Shown: in pieces, positions 51,349 to 59,565 of the stretch
Layout: each line of letters opens with the position of its first letter
Position numbering within the stretch: the first letter of the stretch is position 1
Source: Anaerolineales bacterium
GTDB lineage: Bacteria > Chloroflexota > Anaerolineae > Anaerolineales > Villigracilaceae
DNA: 64,000 nt
Reading direction: 5' to 3'
Assembly: GCA_030583905.1 (NCBI GenBank)
Contig: CP129481.1
Coordinates: forward strand, 2,882,136 to 2,946,135
Position numbers and translations under genes: made by a program
The notes under the pieces: generated by a model
Databases searched by the model: none
What the model was told of the DNA's origin: nothing
Seen by the model: the letters and a program-made list of their open reading frames with translations, nothing else

Positions 51349-51771
51349 ATGGAAGAACCAATTGCAAAACGCCTAAGAAATGCCCGCAAAGGAGAGATCG
51401 ATCTCACTCCATTGTCAAACAGAATCAGAGAATTACTCGAACAGAGAAACGAGTCATTACGAGCTGCTGGATTGAAGGCAGGTTTGGATCATCAATTCGT
51501 TCGAAGGATCGTCAACGGGGAACGTCCCAACATGATCGCCTGCATCATGTTGGCGGATTACTTCGGCATTAACCCAAATGAACTGCTCCAACTTGCCCAA
51601 TGGCCTACGTTGAAGATCTTTGATATTGCTCATGAAAATAGCACCAAACAAATCTCTCCCGAAGCCGTGGATTTGGCTTTGGATCTCACAGAAATAAACA
51701 GTGCGGATTCACGCCGTAGCCTGGTGAGCGCGTTTCGCACCATTGTGAGTGAATTCAGAAAACGCAGTTGA
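51349..51771 (+). CDS. small XRE-type HTH regulator of the mobile element
   Basis: A 140-residue protein from the ATG at 51349 (AGGAG 7 nt upstream; the frame opens at 51298). The HTH is seen around RIRELLEQRNESLRAAGLKA and DHQFVRRIVNGERPNMIACI, followed by a conserved ADYFGINPNELLQL. It lies between the two recombinase genes, divergent from the first and convergent with the second, and probably controls their expression. Confidence 0.82.
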   Translation: MEEPIAKRLRNARKGEIDLTPLSNRIRELLEQRNESLRAAGLKAGLDHQFVRRIVNGERPNMIACIMLADYFGINPNELLQLAQWPTLKIFDIAHENSTKQISPEAVDLALDLTEINSADSRRSLVSAFRTIVSEFRKRS

Positions 51772-51773
51772 CC

Positions 51774-53597
51774 TTATTCTTCCAAGCCCAGCAACTTATC
51801 AAAGGGTGGATAGGCAAGGATTTTCCGTAATTTTCCCTGCGCATCAAAATACAAGCCCTTGAACATGATATTGAGAAGGATTCTCTTTTCGCCAGGCAAC
51901 ATTCGAGACCAATTCCCAGGAAAATCTTCCAATAACGGCAATATTTCCTGAACAGCAGGATTAGCGGAAGGCTTTAATGACCGTAATCTTTGTAGGATAA
52001 AGTGTGCTTGTTCCTCATACTCCGCTTTGCTGATATCACCCTGCTTATACAGATCCTGATATCGACTCAGGGATTGACGTAGATTGAAATTTTCCCTTTC
52101 GAACGCTGGAAGACCTTCATCCGAAACAAAGTAAGCTAGTATCTTTTCCTTGATTTCATCCGTCAATTTTATGTTTGCCACCAGTCGATCCACCTCGGAT
52201 TCCAATTGATCACCAGATAAATAACGGGTGGTATGTAGTTCCACAATAGCCTGGCTGATGGAATTGGAACGGACCTTGATTTCACGAAAGGACTTGTCAT
52301 CGATGACAAGATTCTGCCTGCCTTTTTTCGTCACGCACCGATCCTGTAATGCTGCACAACGATAGGTGCGTTTGTTGTTTCGCATGGTTCCCCCCCTTAG
52401 TGTAACGATGCTTCCATTCTGTTCAAAACATACCCAGCATCGGCTTACACCGGTCAATGGGTAGATCTGTTTTGAATTGGATATAGAAGTTGGTGTGCGT
52501 CCCTTCATTTTCCGCATGTGTTGAGACGCTTTCCATTCCTCCATACTGATCAATGCCTGATGTTTACCCGGTTGCAATTCGATGATACGCCGGCTGTTAA
52601 TCTTCTTCCCTTTCTTGATCTTCCTCTCCGGGTCTTCCGGGTCATCATCCATATCCAATTCAGGACGTTCATAGCGCGCGACCAAGCCGGCGAAGAACGG
52701 GTTCTCCACAATCGCACGAATGCTATCTCGAGAAAATAATCCCAATGGATTGCTTAGGGTCTGTCCTTTTGTGCGATACCGAATGGACTGCCCATTTGGC
52801 AATGTGAAGTCATGGGAATTTAGCCAGTCGGCGATTTCGCGGTAGCTGTACCCTTTCAGGAATAACTCGAATATCCACGGAATGGCAAAGCGCGTTACGG
52901 GATGAGGAACAGCAATACGCCCCCGCTGACTTTCCGCTCGATCCTCCATCCCCACCAAGGGACAAATTCCTTTCCCGTGAGCATCGTTGCAAGTGGTGCA
53001 AAGACCATTACAGTATCCCAAGGGCAAATAGCCGTTTGGTAAGCCGCTTCTTGCCCGATACGCCTTGGCTTCGCGAGTCCGCTCGCTGGTCTGATGTACA
53101 TAACTCTCTGCCATCATTCCCAGTAAAGCCAGCATTTGAAGTCCCTGTCGGGTCTTGGTGTCAATGTTCTCAGTGACACTTATCAAGCCTACTTTGTGTC
53201 GTTTCAAAAAACGGACAAAGCCCAAAATAGACTCAAGGTTACGATACAGACGATCCAAACGGTGAACCACAACAACTTTGATGCGACCCGAGCGAACATC
53301 CCGAACCAGGCGTTGGAGTTCTTTTCGTCGGCTATTGCGACCGGTCTTGTTCGGATCGCTATAGATCTCCACTTTTGTGGCGCCATGAGCACGCGCATAC
53401 TCTTCCGCCCGGTCCGGTTGAATCTCCAGGGAATATCCTTGAAATTTTGGGTCCACCCGTGACACTCTTGAGTAAATAGCCCAGGTGGCATTTCCCTTGA
53501 TCTCATCCAAGTATTCATATTCCTGCTTGATATATTCATCCAATTCCTCAAAGGTAACTGGGAAGTGTTGCCTATCTGCGGGTAGGTTTCTTTGCAT
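51774..53597 (-). CDS. second large serine recombinase
   Basis: A 607-residue recombinase from the ATG at 53597 (AGGAAAAG upstream); a TTG at 53639 in frame is an alternative. The catalytic Ser46 lies in WAIYSRVSRVDPKFQGYSLE, with VVVVHRLDRLYRNLESILGF. The recombinase domain (FSRDSIRAIVENPFFAGLVA) and a zinc-ribbon-like region (LTGVSRCWVCFEQNG) follow. It shares with the first recombinase the Cys-rich insert (GYCNGLCTTCNDAHGKGIC), but the two are otherwise distant, like the paired CcrA/CcrB recombinases of staphylococcal cassettes. Confidence 0.9.
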   Translation of the reverse strand: MQRNLPADRQHFPVTFEELDEYIKQEYEYLDEIKGNATWAIYSRVSRVDPKFQGYSLEIQPDRAEEYARAHGATKVEIYSDPNKTGRNSRRKELQRLVRDVRSGRIKVVVVHRLDRLYRNLESILGFVRFLKRHKVGLISVTENIDTKTRQGLQMLALLGMMAESYVHQTSERTREAKAYRARSGLPNGYLPLGYCNGLCTTCNDAHGKGICPLVGMEDRAESQRGRIAVPHPVTRFAIPWIFELFLKGYSYREIADWLNSHDFTLPNGQSIRYRTKGQTLSNPLGLFSRDSIRAIVENPFFAGLVARYERPELDMDDDPEDPERKIKKGKKINSRRIIELQPGKHQALISMEEWKASQHMRKMKGRTPTSISNSKQIYPLTGVSRCWVCFEQNGSIVTLRGGTMRNNKRTYRCAALQDRCVTKKGRQNLVIDDKSFREIKVRSNSISQAIVELHTTRYLSGDQLESEVDRLVANIKLTDEIKEKILAYFVSDEGLPAFERENFNLRQSLSRYQDLYKQGDISKAEYEEQAHFILQRLRSLKPSANPAVQEILPLLEDFPGNWSRMLPGEKRILLNIMFKGLYFDAQGKLRKILAYPPFDKLLGLEE

Positions 53598-53709
53598 TTC
53601 CGTTCTTTTCCTGTTTCTCTGTTTTTTTGCTTTCGACAAGTAGTCGTCGAAGATAAGCTACAAAGGCTTTTGCAAACTCGTCGATACGTTCATCTGCTAT
53701 GTAGGACAA
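53572..53709 (-). CDS. small ORF overlapping the recombinase start
   Basis: A 45-codon frame from a TTG at 53709 (AGGAGA 11 nt upstream) to a TAG at 53572. It reads SYIADERIDEFAKAFVAYLR and then a Lys-rich tail. It overlaps the start of the second recombinase in another frame. The sequence looks protein-like and could couple translation to the recombinase, but no homologue is recognised. Confidence 0.35.
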   Translation of the reverse strand: MSYIADERIDEFAKAFVAYLRRLLVESKKTEKQEKNGNAKKPTRR

Positions 53710-54017
53710 TTCTGGTGTTTCTCCTGATTTGGTAAGGTTCTGTCTTGCTAATTCAGTTCGATTTTATTGTCCGCTTCCAGAGGGTAGTCAAATGCTGTCG
53801 CTAAGCGAAACTTATATGAATACATTCGCAGTATACAGAAGAGGAGGGAAATTGTAAAAGTACGTAGGCGGCAATACCAAAAATTAAGTTCTAAATTTTT
53901 CGGATATACCTCAAAAGGACACCACGCGCTCGCCACCTCAAAACTTGGTCTGAATCTGCTCCGGCGTTACACGTCTTGATACCTCGCCCGAACTTTTTTC
54001 ATGCTACACTTCGCGTC
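53710..54017. other. 308-nt gene-free stretch at the right end of the mobile element
   Basis: AT-rich sequence without a supported gene; a 62-codon minus-strand frame (53748-53936) has no ribosome site or recognisable motif. No copy of the tRNA-Asp 3' end can be seen, so the right boundary of the element is not resolved here. Confidence 0.5.
54005..54017 (+). promoter_or_regulatory. -10 box 7 nt before the CRP/FNR start codon
   Basis: TACACT at 54005-54010 is followed by 7 nt and the ATG at 54018; no ribosome-binding sequence and no good -35. It fits a leaderless mRNA. Confidence 0.4.
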
Positions 54018-54704
54018 ATGACAGATGCTTCCCTGCTCCTCAAACGCTTGCAAACCTTCGACTTCCTGCATGGGCTGGATGAAACAACTCTGCAAGATCT
54101 GGCAAAAAGTGCAGCATGGAAAGTATTCCCGCCCAATGCAGTGATTTTTTGGGAAGGCGATACCGAATCAAATTTGTACTATCTGCAATATGGTTCATTG
54201 AAAGCCCTGCGAACCGCACCGGATGGACGTGAACAGGTATTACGTTTTCTGGATGCAGGCGAGATCTTCAATGAGATCGGCGTGCTGGCAAAACGTCCCA
54301 ACCCTGTGACGGTGGTGGCATTGGAAGAGTCGGGTATTTGGCTCATTCCGCGCCACGCATTGGAAGAGGTGGTGATGAGATATCCGCAGACGGCGTTGCA
54401 GATCATCGGCAACATGGCAGATAAAATCATCAATCTGGTCACGCTGGCGGCAGATCTGTCTCTCAAGACGGTTGAGGCACGCTTTGCCAAACTCCTTTTA
54501 GACTCTACCGAAGGTGATGTGATAGAGCGCCGCCGTTGGACGAATCAGAACGAACTTGCTGCACATCTTGGCACTGTGCCTGATGTACTTAGCCGTGTCA
54601 TCCGTGAATTGACAAATGCTGGGCTAATCAAAATGGACAGGCAGAAAATTCGCATCCTCAACCGTGCGGGGTTGGTGGAGCGAGCCATGATTCGGGAAGA
54701 ATAA
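54018..54704 (+). CDS. CRP/FNR family transcriptional regulator
   Basis: A 228-residue regulator. The effector domain has the cNMP-fold jelly roll (VIFWEGDTESNLYYLQYGSL, VLRFLDAGEIFNEIGVL). The HTH is RRWTNQNELAAHLGTVPDVL then SRVIRELTNAGLI. There is no Cys residue, so it cannot carry an FNR [4Fe-4S] cluster and may belong to the haem- or NO-sensing DNR-like branch. It is the first gene of a plus-strand redox cluster and probably controls it. Confidence 0.9.
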   Translation: MTDASLLLKRLQTFDFLHGLDETTLQDLAKSAAWKVFPPNAVIFWEGDTESNLYYLQYGSLKALRTAPDGREQVLRFLDAGEIFNEIGVLAKRPNPVTVVALEESGIWLIPRHALEEVVMRYPQTALQIIGNMADKIINLVTLAADLSLKTVEARFAKLLLDSTEGDVIERRRWTNQNELAAHLGTVPDVLSRVIRELTNAGLIKMDRQKIRILNRAGLVERAMIREE

Positions 54705-54720
54705 AGATTGGATTGAAAAA

Positions 54721-54736
54721 CCCGACAAAAGTCGGG
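54721..54736. terminator. short hairpin after the CRP/FNR gene
   Basis: CCCGAC-AAAA-GTCGGG. No T tract follows on the plus strand; it may only attenuate read-through into the cupin gene. Confidence 0.4.
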
Positions 54737-54787
54737 GTATGAAGCGGGAGTTCCCAGTAAAGTCAGGGCATATCAAAAGGAGACGAT

Positions 54788-55099
54788 ATGTCCGACATTT
54801 ATTTTTCAGACACAAAATCACAGGCTGTCTTTTCGGTAGATGGTCCTAAACCGCAATTCCTATTCGACACGCCGCAATTCAAAGCGTTGGTCGTTGGGTT
54901 GGAGGCGGGCGGGCAAATTCCCTATCACCCGGGTGAAGCGGCGATGTATCACTTTCTCGAAGGCGAAGGCTTGATGACCGTCGATGATGAAAGCTTTGCC
55001 ATTAAACCCGGTGTAACGGTGGTAGTGCCAAGTGGCGCGAAACGCGGCATGAACGCCAAAACGCGCGTGGTGTTTCTTGGTTCAAAAGGGGAGAAATAA
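54788..55099 (+). CDS. small cupin-domain protein
   Basis: A 103-residue single cupin: GLEAGGQIPYHPGEAAMYHF, EGEGLMTVDDESFAIKPGVT and VVVPSGAKRGMNA. The usual metal-binding His set is only partly kept. AAAAGGAGACG precedes the ATG. It lies 4 nt before the cytochrome b561 gene and after the CRP/FNR gene, so it is probably part of their regulon, perhaps as a small-molecule sensor. Confidence 0.85.
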   Translation: MSDIYFSDTKSQAVFSVDGPKPQFLFDTPQFKALVVGLEAGGQIPYHPGEAAMYHFLEGEGLMTVDDESFAIKPGVTVVVPSGAKRGMNAKTRVVFLGSKGEK

Positions 55100-55103
55100 G
55101 ATC

Positions 55104-55634
55104 ATGAACCATACCTCAAACAAACGTTATCACCCATTACAGGTTACCTTACACTGGCTGGTGGTCTTACTCGTGATTGCCGCCTTTGTCATTGGTAAAT
55201 CCATGAGCGGACAGCCCAACGATGCTGCCAAACTCACGCCGTTGGCATTGCACATGGCAGTGGGAATCATCACATTGCTGGTCATTGTCTATCGGTTTGT
55301 CATGCGTCAACGACTGCCCAAGCCTGAACATGTTACAGCTGGGAATCCCCTCTTCGATTGGGTTGGCAAGGCGGTTCACTATGTTTTATATCTGCTTGTC
55401 TTCTTGATGGCAGTCAGCGGTGTGTCACTTTCCATTCAGGCTGGACTTGCCCCAATTGTATTTGGAGGATCAGGAATCCTTCCCGCGGACTTCTTCGACT
55501 TTACAGCCCGGATGCTGCACGGTTTTATTGCCCCTGCATTGGTATTGACCGTGCTATTGCATGTCGGCGCAGCGTTCTATCATCAATTCATGCTCAAAGA
55601 TAATCTTCTCTCGCGCATGTGGTATGGAAAGTAG
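55104..55634 (+). CDS. cytochrome b561-type membrane protein
   Basis: A 176-residue di-haem b561 protein with four membrane helices. Haem-ligand His candidates are in RYHPLQVTLHWLVVLL, LALHMAVGIITLLVIVYRF, KAVHYVLYLLVFLM and MLHGFIAPALVLTVLLHVGA. Such proteins move electrons between quinones and periplasmic carriers. The gene for a monohaem cytochrome c follows after 6 nt, so they probably work as a pair. Confidence 0.9.
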   Translation: MNHTSNKRYHPLQVTLHWLVVLLVIAAFVIGKSMSGQPNDAAKLTPLALHMAVGIITLLVIVYRFVMRQRLPKPEHVTAGNPLFDWVGKAVHYVLYLLVFLMAVSGVSLSIQAGLAPIVFGGSGILPADFFDFTARMLHGFIAPALVLTVLLHVGAAFYHQFMLKDNLLSRMWYGK

Positions 55635-55640
55635 CTGGAA

Positions 55641-56399
55641 ATGAAAAAAGTTATCCTGCTTGTAATCCCAATGTTGCTTCTCGCTGCCTGTGCGTCTCAA
55701 GACGGCGGGATGGACCCTGGCATGGGTGGAAATGGCATGATGGAACGACATCATGCTGAGATCCCTGCAGAATATGCAGGGCTGACCAATCCCATTCCTG
55801 CTGATACAGAATCGCTTGAGCGCGGAGGGGAACTCTACACCGTGAATTGTGCCAGTTGTCATGGGGATGGCGGTATGGGGGATGGACCTGCTGGCTCTGC
55901 GCTCGACCCCGCCCCTTCGCCCATAGCACATTCCAGTCAGATGATGGCAGATGATTATTTGTTCTGGCGTATCAGCGAGGGAGGAGTACCTTTTGGCACA
56001 TCCATGCCTGCCTGGGCGGTTTTTGACGAGCAATCACGTTGGGATCTGGTCAATTATATGCGCGCGCTTGGTGATAGAACAGTTCAACCTGTCAGTGGCA
56101 TGGGCGGCGTAGCATATGATCCCGAGATCCAGGCTGCACAACAAGCGGAAATTCTAGCGAAGGCTGTAGAGCAGGATGTGATTACTGAAAAAGAAGCAGA
56201 CATATTCACAACCGTCCATGATGCCGTGGAGCAGTATCAACTTACTCACCCAGAAGTAGTACAAAGCGGTGGAAACGCAACAGAGCGGGAAGCGACGATC
56301 CTGGCAGCGTTGGTTGAAGAAAATGTCATTACTCAAGCTCAGGCAGATGCATTTACAGATATTCATGACCGCCTCGGCAACTCTGGTTTGATGCCCTAA
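55641..56399 (+). CDS. monoheme cytochrome c lipoprotein with duplicated C-terminal motif
   Basis: A 252-residue exported protein with lipobox LAAC in MKKVILLVIPMLLLAAC. A class I cytochrome c domain follows (GELYTVNCASCHGDGGMGDG; distal Met in the MPAWAVFDEQ region). After residue ~160 two helical repeats are seen: EILAKAVEQDVITEKEADIF and TILAALVEENVITQAQADAF, each followed by a T-x2-HD pair. It is the likely electron acceptor of the b561 protein encoded just before it. Confidence 0.88.
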   Translation: MKKVILLVIPMLLLAACASQDGGMDPGMGGNGMMERHHAEIPAEYAGLTNPIPADTESLERGGELYTVNCASCHGDGGMGDGPAGSALDPAPSPIAHSSQMMADDYLFWRISEGGVPFGTSMPAWAVFDEQSRWDLVNYMRALGDRTVQPVSGMGGVAYDPEIQAAQQAEILAKAVEQDVITEKEADIFTTVHDAVEQYQLTHPEVVQSGGNATEREATILAALVEENVITQAQADAFTDIHDRLGNSGLMP

Positions 56400-56415
56400 A
56401 TAGAAAGGCGAACGA

Positions 56416-57219
56416 ATGTCCTTATCAAAACGGATCGAAGAAGCTCGCAAGGCTTTTGAACGCGGAGACAAACAAGCCTCTGCACATGCCCACACTCCCA
56501 ATGCGATATCAGCAGCCAGAGAAGAACATGGCGGAGCAGGTAGTCAATACCTCGGTGAGATGGTGTATGGCGGGCTGGATGGGATTATCACCACATTCGC
56601 GGTCGTCAGCGGGGTGGCAGGAGCACAGCTTGGTACACCGGTCATCCTCATTTTGGGATTGGCGAACCTGTTGGCAGATGGTTTTTCGATGGCAACCGGC
56701 GCCTATCTTTCCAGCAAAAGCGAGCACGAATACTACCGTAAGGAATGGGAGCGTGAAGCCTGGGAGGTGAAACACTTCCCGGATGGAGAGCGTGCCGAGC
56801 TGCAAGAGGTTTATATCAGCCGCGGTTATTCAAATGAAGAAGCCGGACAATTGGTGGAGATCCAAAGCCGCAATCCGGAACGCTGGGTGAAAGCCATGAT
56901 GATCGATGAATTGGGCATGATGGAAGACGAAACCAATCCACTGATCAATGGACTGGTTACCTTCGGTTCTTTTGTGATCGCGGGAGCTGTGCCGTTGGCA
57001 GTTTATCTGATCGGGTTGGCGTTCCCCATTTCCCCGGATATGGCATTCCCGATCTCGATTGCATCCTCAGGTCTGGCGCTTTTTGCACTGGGAGCAACAA
57101 AAGTTTTGGTGACCAAACTCAACCCGATCCGCAGTGGTTTGGAGATGCTAGTTGTCGGAGGCTTGGCAGCAGGTGTCGCCTATGTTGTTGGAGCATTGCT
57201 CAAAGGAATTGGCGGATAA
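56416..57219 (+). CDS. VIT1/CCC1 family iron/manganese transporter
   Basis: A 267-residue membrane protein. The signature is YGGLDGIITTFAVVSGVAGA in helix 1, followed by LGLANLLADGFSMATGAYLS and a cytosolic charged domain (YYRKEWEREAWEVKHF). C-terminal hydrophobic segments follow. VIT1/CCC1 proteins export or store Fe(II) or Mn(II). The long N-terminal 50 residues (ARKAFERGDKQASAHAHTPN) are unassigned. Lying between two redox-gene pairs, it suggests a link of the cluster with metal or oxidative stress. Confidence 0.9.
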   Translation: MSLSKRIEEARKAFERGDKQASAHAHTPNAISAAREEHGGAGSQYLGEMVYGGLDGIITTFAVVSGVAGAQLGTPVILILGLANLLADGFSMATGAYLSSKSEHEYYRKEWEREAWEVKHFPDGERAELQEVYISRGYSNEEAGQLVEIQSRNPERWVKAMMIDELGMMEDETNPLINGLVTFGSFVIAGAVPLAVYLIGLAFPISPDMAFPISIASSGLALFALGATKVLVTKLNPIRSGLEMLVVGGLAAGVAYVVGALLKGIGG

Positions 57220-57254
57220 ATCGTTTAATCGTTTCTATCAAAAAGGAAAACACA

Positions 57255-57683
57255 ATGAAAACAACAATCGGTAAATGGAATATCGGCGTTGGACTGTGGG
57301 TGATGGCGTCCTTCATGATCTATGGCTTTGTGCTGATCTACCTGCGCGACTTTGCTCCCGGCAAAGAGGCGTGGATCGAATCGTATAACACAGGCGCACA
57401 CTTTGAAGCGCGGCTCGCGCATGTGCATGGAAATCTGTTTTCGCTTCTCAATATCGTCTTCGGTTTCCTTCTCATGAAACTGCCATTGAAGGAAAGCATT
57501 GCAAAATGGGCATCCTGGCTGGCATTGGCGGGCTTGCTCATGCCGCTTGGTATTTTGGGCGAAGTGTATCTGGGCTTGCCTTATTACTTTGTGCTGGTGG
57601 GCGGGCTTTCCATCTTCCTTGCCACCGTTCTTCTTGGTGTGGCGGTTGTCCAAATGAAAAATGAATCTACAGGAGAAAAATAA
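57255..57683 (+). CDS. hypothetical four-helix membrane protein with HxH motif
   Basis: A 142-residue protein with about four membrane segments (VGLWVMASFMIYGFVLIYL, ASWLALAGLLMPLGILGEV). The conserved-looking RLAHVHGNLFSLLNIVFGF places two His in a helix, as in haem-copper oxidase- or NO-reductase-like proteins. AAAAAGGAAAACACA precedes the ATG. It ends 1 nt before the next membrane protein gene, so they form one unit. Function is unknown. Confidence 0.7.
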   Translation: MKTTIGKWNIGVGLWVMASFMIYGFVLIYLRDFAPGKEAWIESYNTGAHFEARLAHVHGNLFSLLNIVFGFLLMKLPLKESIAKWASWLALAGLLMPLGILGEVYLGLPYYFVLVGGLSIFLATVLLGVAVVQMKNESTGEK

Positions 57684-57684
57684 A

Positions 57685-58863
57685 ATGCCTATTCCATATC
57701 TACTCACAACTTTGATGTTCACATTCGTGGCGTTGCTTGCCGCGGCAGATGCCTCGTTCGTCAGCCTGAATTTGATCGGTGCGTTCCCCGCCCTGCGTTG
57801 GGTACGCGTGCATTTCATCACACTAGGGATTCTCTCACAGGTGATTTTCGGGTTACTCCCCCTGCTCATCGCTTCCCTCTCCAAAAAACCAAAACCCGCC
57901 ATGCGTTGGGATATCTGGCTAACCCTTAATATCGGCTTCGTTTCCCTTGTAGCTGGCTTCGCGGGTGTGAACCAGCCGATGATCCTTGCGGGTGGCACGC
58001 TGATCTTCACCGCCGCGATGCTTCTCATCCTCCAACTTTGGAACGTGCGTGGCGGTGACGCTCCCGCCTCGCTCAAGTTTTACATCACGGGCATTTTCTA
58101 TCTGCTTGTCGGCATTATCATCGGCACAGGTCTCTGGCTCAACTGGAGCGAAGCCCTCTATATCAAAGTCCCACTCGAAGCGCACATCCACGCCAACTCG
58201 TGGGGATTTATGTCGCTGGTCTTCGCGGGTCTGCTCGTGGACTTCGTCCCAATGGTCACAGGTCGTCCGCTCGGCACAAACAAAAACGTTTCGCTGATTT
58301 ATTGGGGCATGACGCTTGGCGCATTCGGTCTCGTGTTGGGTCCGTGGCTCGGCGGTAGTCTGCCTCCCACCGTTTCAGGTTTGGTTTTGCATTTGAGTTC
58401 AACGATCTGGATGGTGGTCTTGATGATCCGCGTTTTCAAAGAAAGCGGCAGGTTGAAGGGCGCAGGCGCATGGCACTTGGTTTCTTCCTATCTCTGGATC
58501 ATTGCCCCGATCGGGATGGCTCCGTTTATTTTGCTTGGACTCGTTGAAGGCGCTCCCATCGAACAGACTGCGCCTCAAGCCTTAATTTATGGCTGGGTGC
58601 TGCAATTTGGCATTGCCCTCATCCCATACATTGCCCGCCGATTCTTCCTCAAGGATGAGACACCGCAACTCGGTGGCAACTGGCTCAGCCTCGCGGGCGC
58701 GACGCTCGGAAGCATTTTCGTGTGGGCAAGCATCTTCATCGTCCCAGCTAGAGGCGTGTTATATGGAATCGGTTTTGCGTTGTACGCCATCGCCCTGATC
58801 TACCCAGTGAAAGAACTGTTCGAGATCACACGGGATGGGTTCAAGAAAATCGAGTCAGCGTAA
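57685..58863 (+). CDS. polytopic membrane protein resembling haem-copper oxidase / NnrS-type proteins
   Basis: A 392-residue protein with about 12 hydrophobic segments from the ATG at 57685 (AGGAG upstream). His residues lie in helices: RVHFITLGILSQVIFGLLPL, EAHIHANSWGFMSLVFAGLL, LVLHLSSTIWMVVLMI and GAWHLVSSYLWIIAP. The pattern suggests a haem- or copper-binding membrane protein like NnrS or a degenerate oxidase subunit I. It could handle NO or oxygen with the neighbouring cytochromes under control of the CRP/FNR product. Confidence 0.65.
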   Translation: MPIPYLLTTLMFTFVALLAAADASFVSLNLIGAFPALRWVRVHFITLGILSQVIFGLLPLLIASLSKKPKPAMRWDIWLTLNIGFVSLVAGFAGVNQPMILAGGTLIFTAAMLLILQLWNVRGGDAPASLKFYITGIFYLLVGIIIGTGLWLNWSEALYIKVPLEAHIHANSWGFMSLVFAGLLVDFVPMVTGRPLGTNKNVSLIYWGMTLGAFGLVLGPWLGGSLPPTVSGLVLHLSSTIWMVVLMIRVFKESGRLKGAGAWHLVSSYLWIIAPIGMAPFILLGLVEGAPIEQTAPQALIYGWVLQFGIALIPYIARRFFLKDETPQLGGNWLSLAGATLGSIFVWASIFIVPARGVLYGIGFALYAIALIYPVKELFEITRDGFKKIESA

Positions 58864-58937
58864 GCTGGCTGGCAAGTAATAGGTCAGGAATGAAGCGGCA
58901 GGTCGTGAGTCAACAGCCTGCCGCGGGAGCACCCAAA

Positions 58938-59177
58938 ATGCAAATCACAAAAGATACGCGTGTATCCGCCATCCTTGAAGAATACGGCGACATCGCCGAT
59001 GTGATGGAAGTATTTGGCATCAAGCGTGTGGGGCGCTATTCCCTGCGAATGCTGGCGGCGAAGGCGGTCACAGTCGAGTGGGCAGCGCGCATACATCGCG
59101 TCCCCTTGAACGAATTTCTTGATATTCTCGAACGAGCCATCGGCAAGAAACGGGATCAGAAAGAGGCAGTAACATGA
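58938..59177 (+). CDS. DUF1858 domain protein
   Basis: A 79-residue protein: MQITKDTRVSAILEEYGDIA, VFGIKRVGRYSLRMLAAKAV and RIHRVPLNEFLDILERAIGK. DUF1858 is a small domain often found beside DsrE-, hybrid-cluster- or nitrogen-oxide-related genes. The ATG at 58938 follows GGGAG; a start at 58890 in the same frame is possible. It overlaps the next gene by 4 nt. Confidence 0.8.
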   Translation: MQITKDTRVSAILEEYGDIADVMEVFGIKRVGRYSLRMLAAKAVTVEWAARIHRVPLNEFLDILERAIGKKRDQKEAVT

Positions 59178-59551
59178 AAATGAATCTCAACAAGATCGCA
59201 GCTATGCTCGCGTTCATCATCGGCGCAATGGCAGTTTTCGCAGGCGGACAGGTTTTGCTCGGCAAACTTCCTGACTATTATGTGATCAACTGGCTACCTG
59301 TCTATAACTACACGATCGGCATCCTGACCGTTTTCGTCACCGCCATTCTCATTTGGAGCAGACACAGGCTTGCTATGCCTGCCGCCATTGCCACATTCGG
59401 AATCCATACATTGGTTATGCTCATCCTGCAAACTTCCTACCGGGATGTAGTGGCTATTGACAGTATTGTTGCGATGACGGTCCGAATGACAGTTTGGGTC
59501 ATCATCCTAGCGCTTTTGTATGTTCAGGCGCGCAAGAAGTTAGTTACATAA
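59174..59551 (+). CDS. small four-helix membrane protein, paralogue A
   Basis: A 125-residue protein with four membrane segments (LNKIAAMLAFIIGAMAVFAG, NWLPVYNYTIGILTVFVTAI, ATFGIHTLVMLIL, MTVWVIILALLYVQ). The family is not recognised. It is clearly similar in sequence and layout to the next gene product (both N-terminal LNxIAxxLAF, the LPVYN motif, and GIHTLV). Together they may form a heterodimer or duplication of one gene. Confidence 0.75.
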   Translation: MKMNLNKIAAMLAFIIGAMAVFAGGQVLLGKLPDYYVINWLPVYNYTIGILTVFVTAILIWSRHRLAMPAAIATFGIHTLVMLILQTSYRDVVAIDSIVAMTVRMTVWVIILALLYVQARKKLVT

Positions 59552-59565
59552 AAGGGAAAACCACC

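Noticed and set aside
53748..53936. 62-codon minus-strand frame right of the mobile element
   Set aside because: No ribosome site, low-complexity AT-rich sequence and no recognisable motif.
53640..54017. Second copy of the tRNA-Asp 3' end as attachment site
   Set aside because: I looked for the T-arm and acceptor sequence here and found no match, so the right end cannot be defined by a tRNA repeat.
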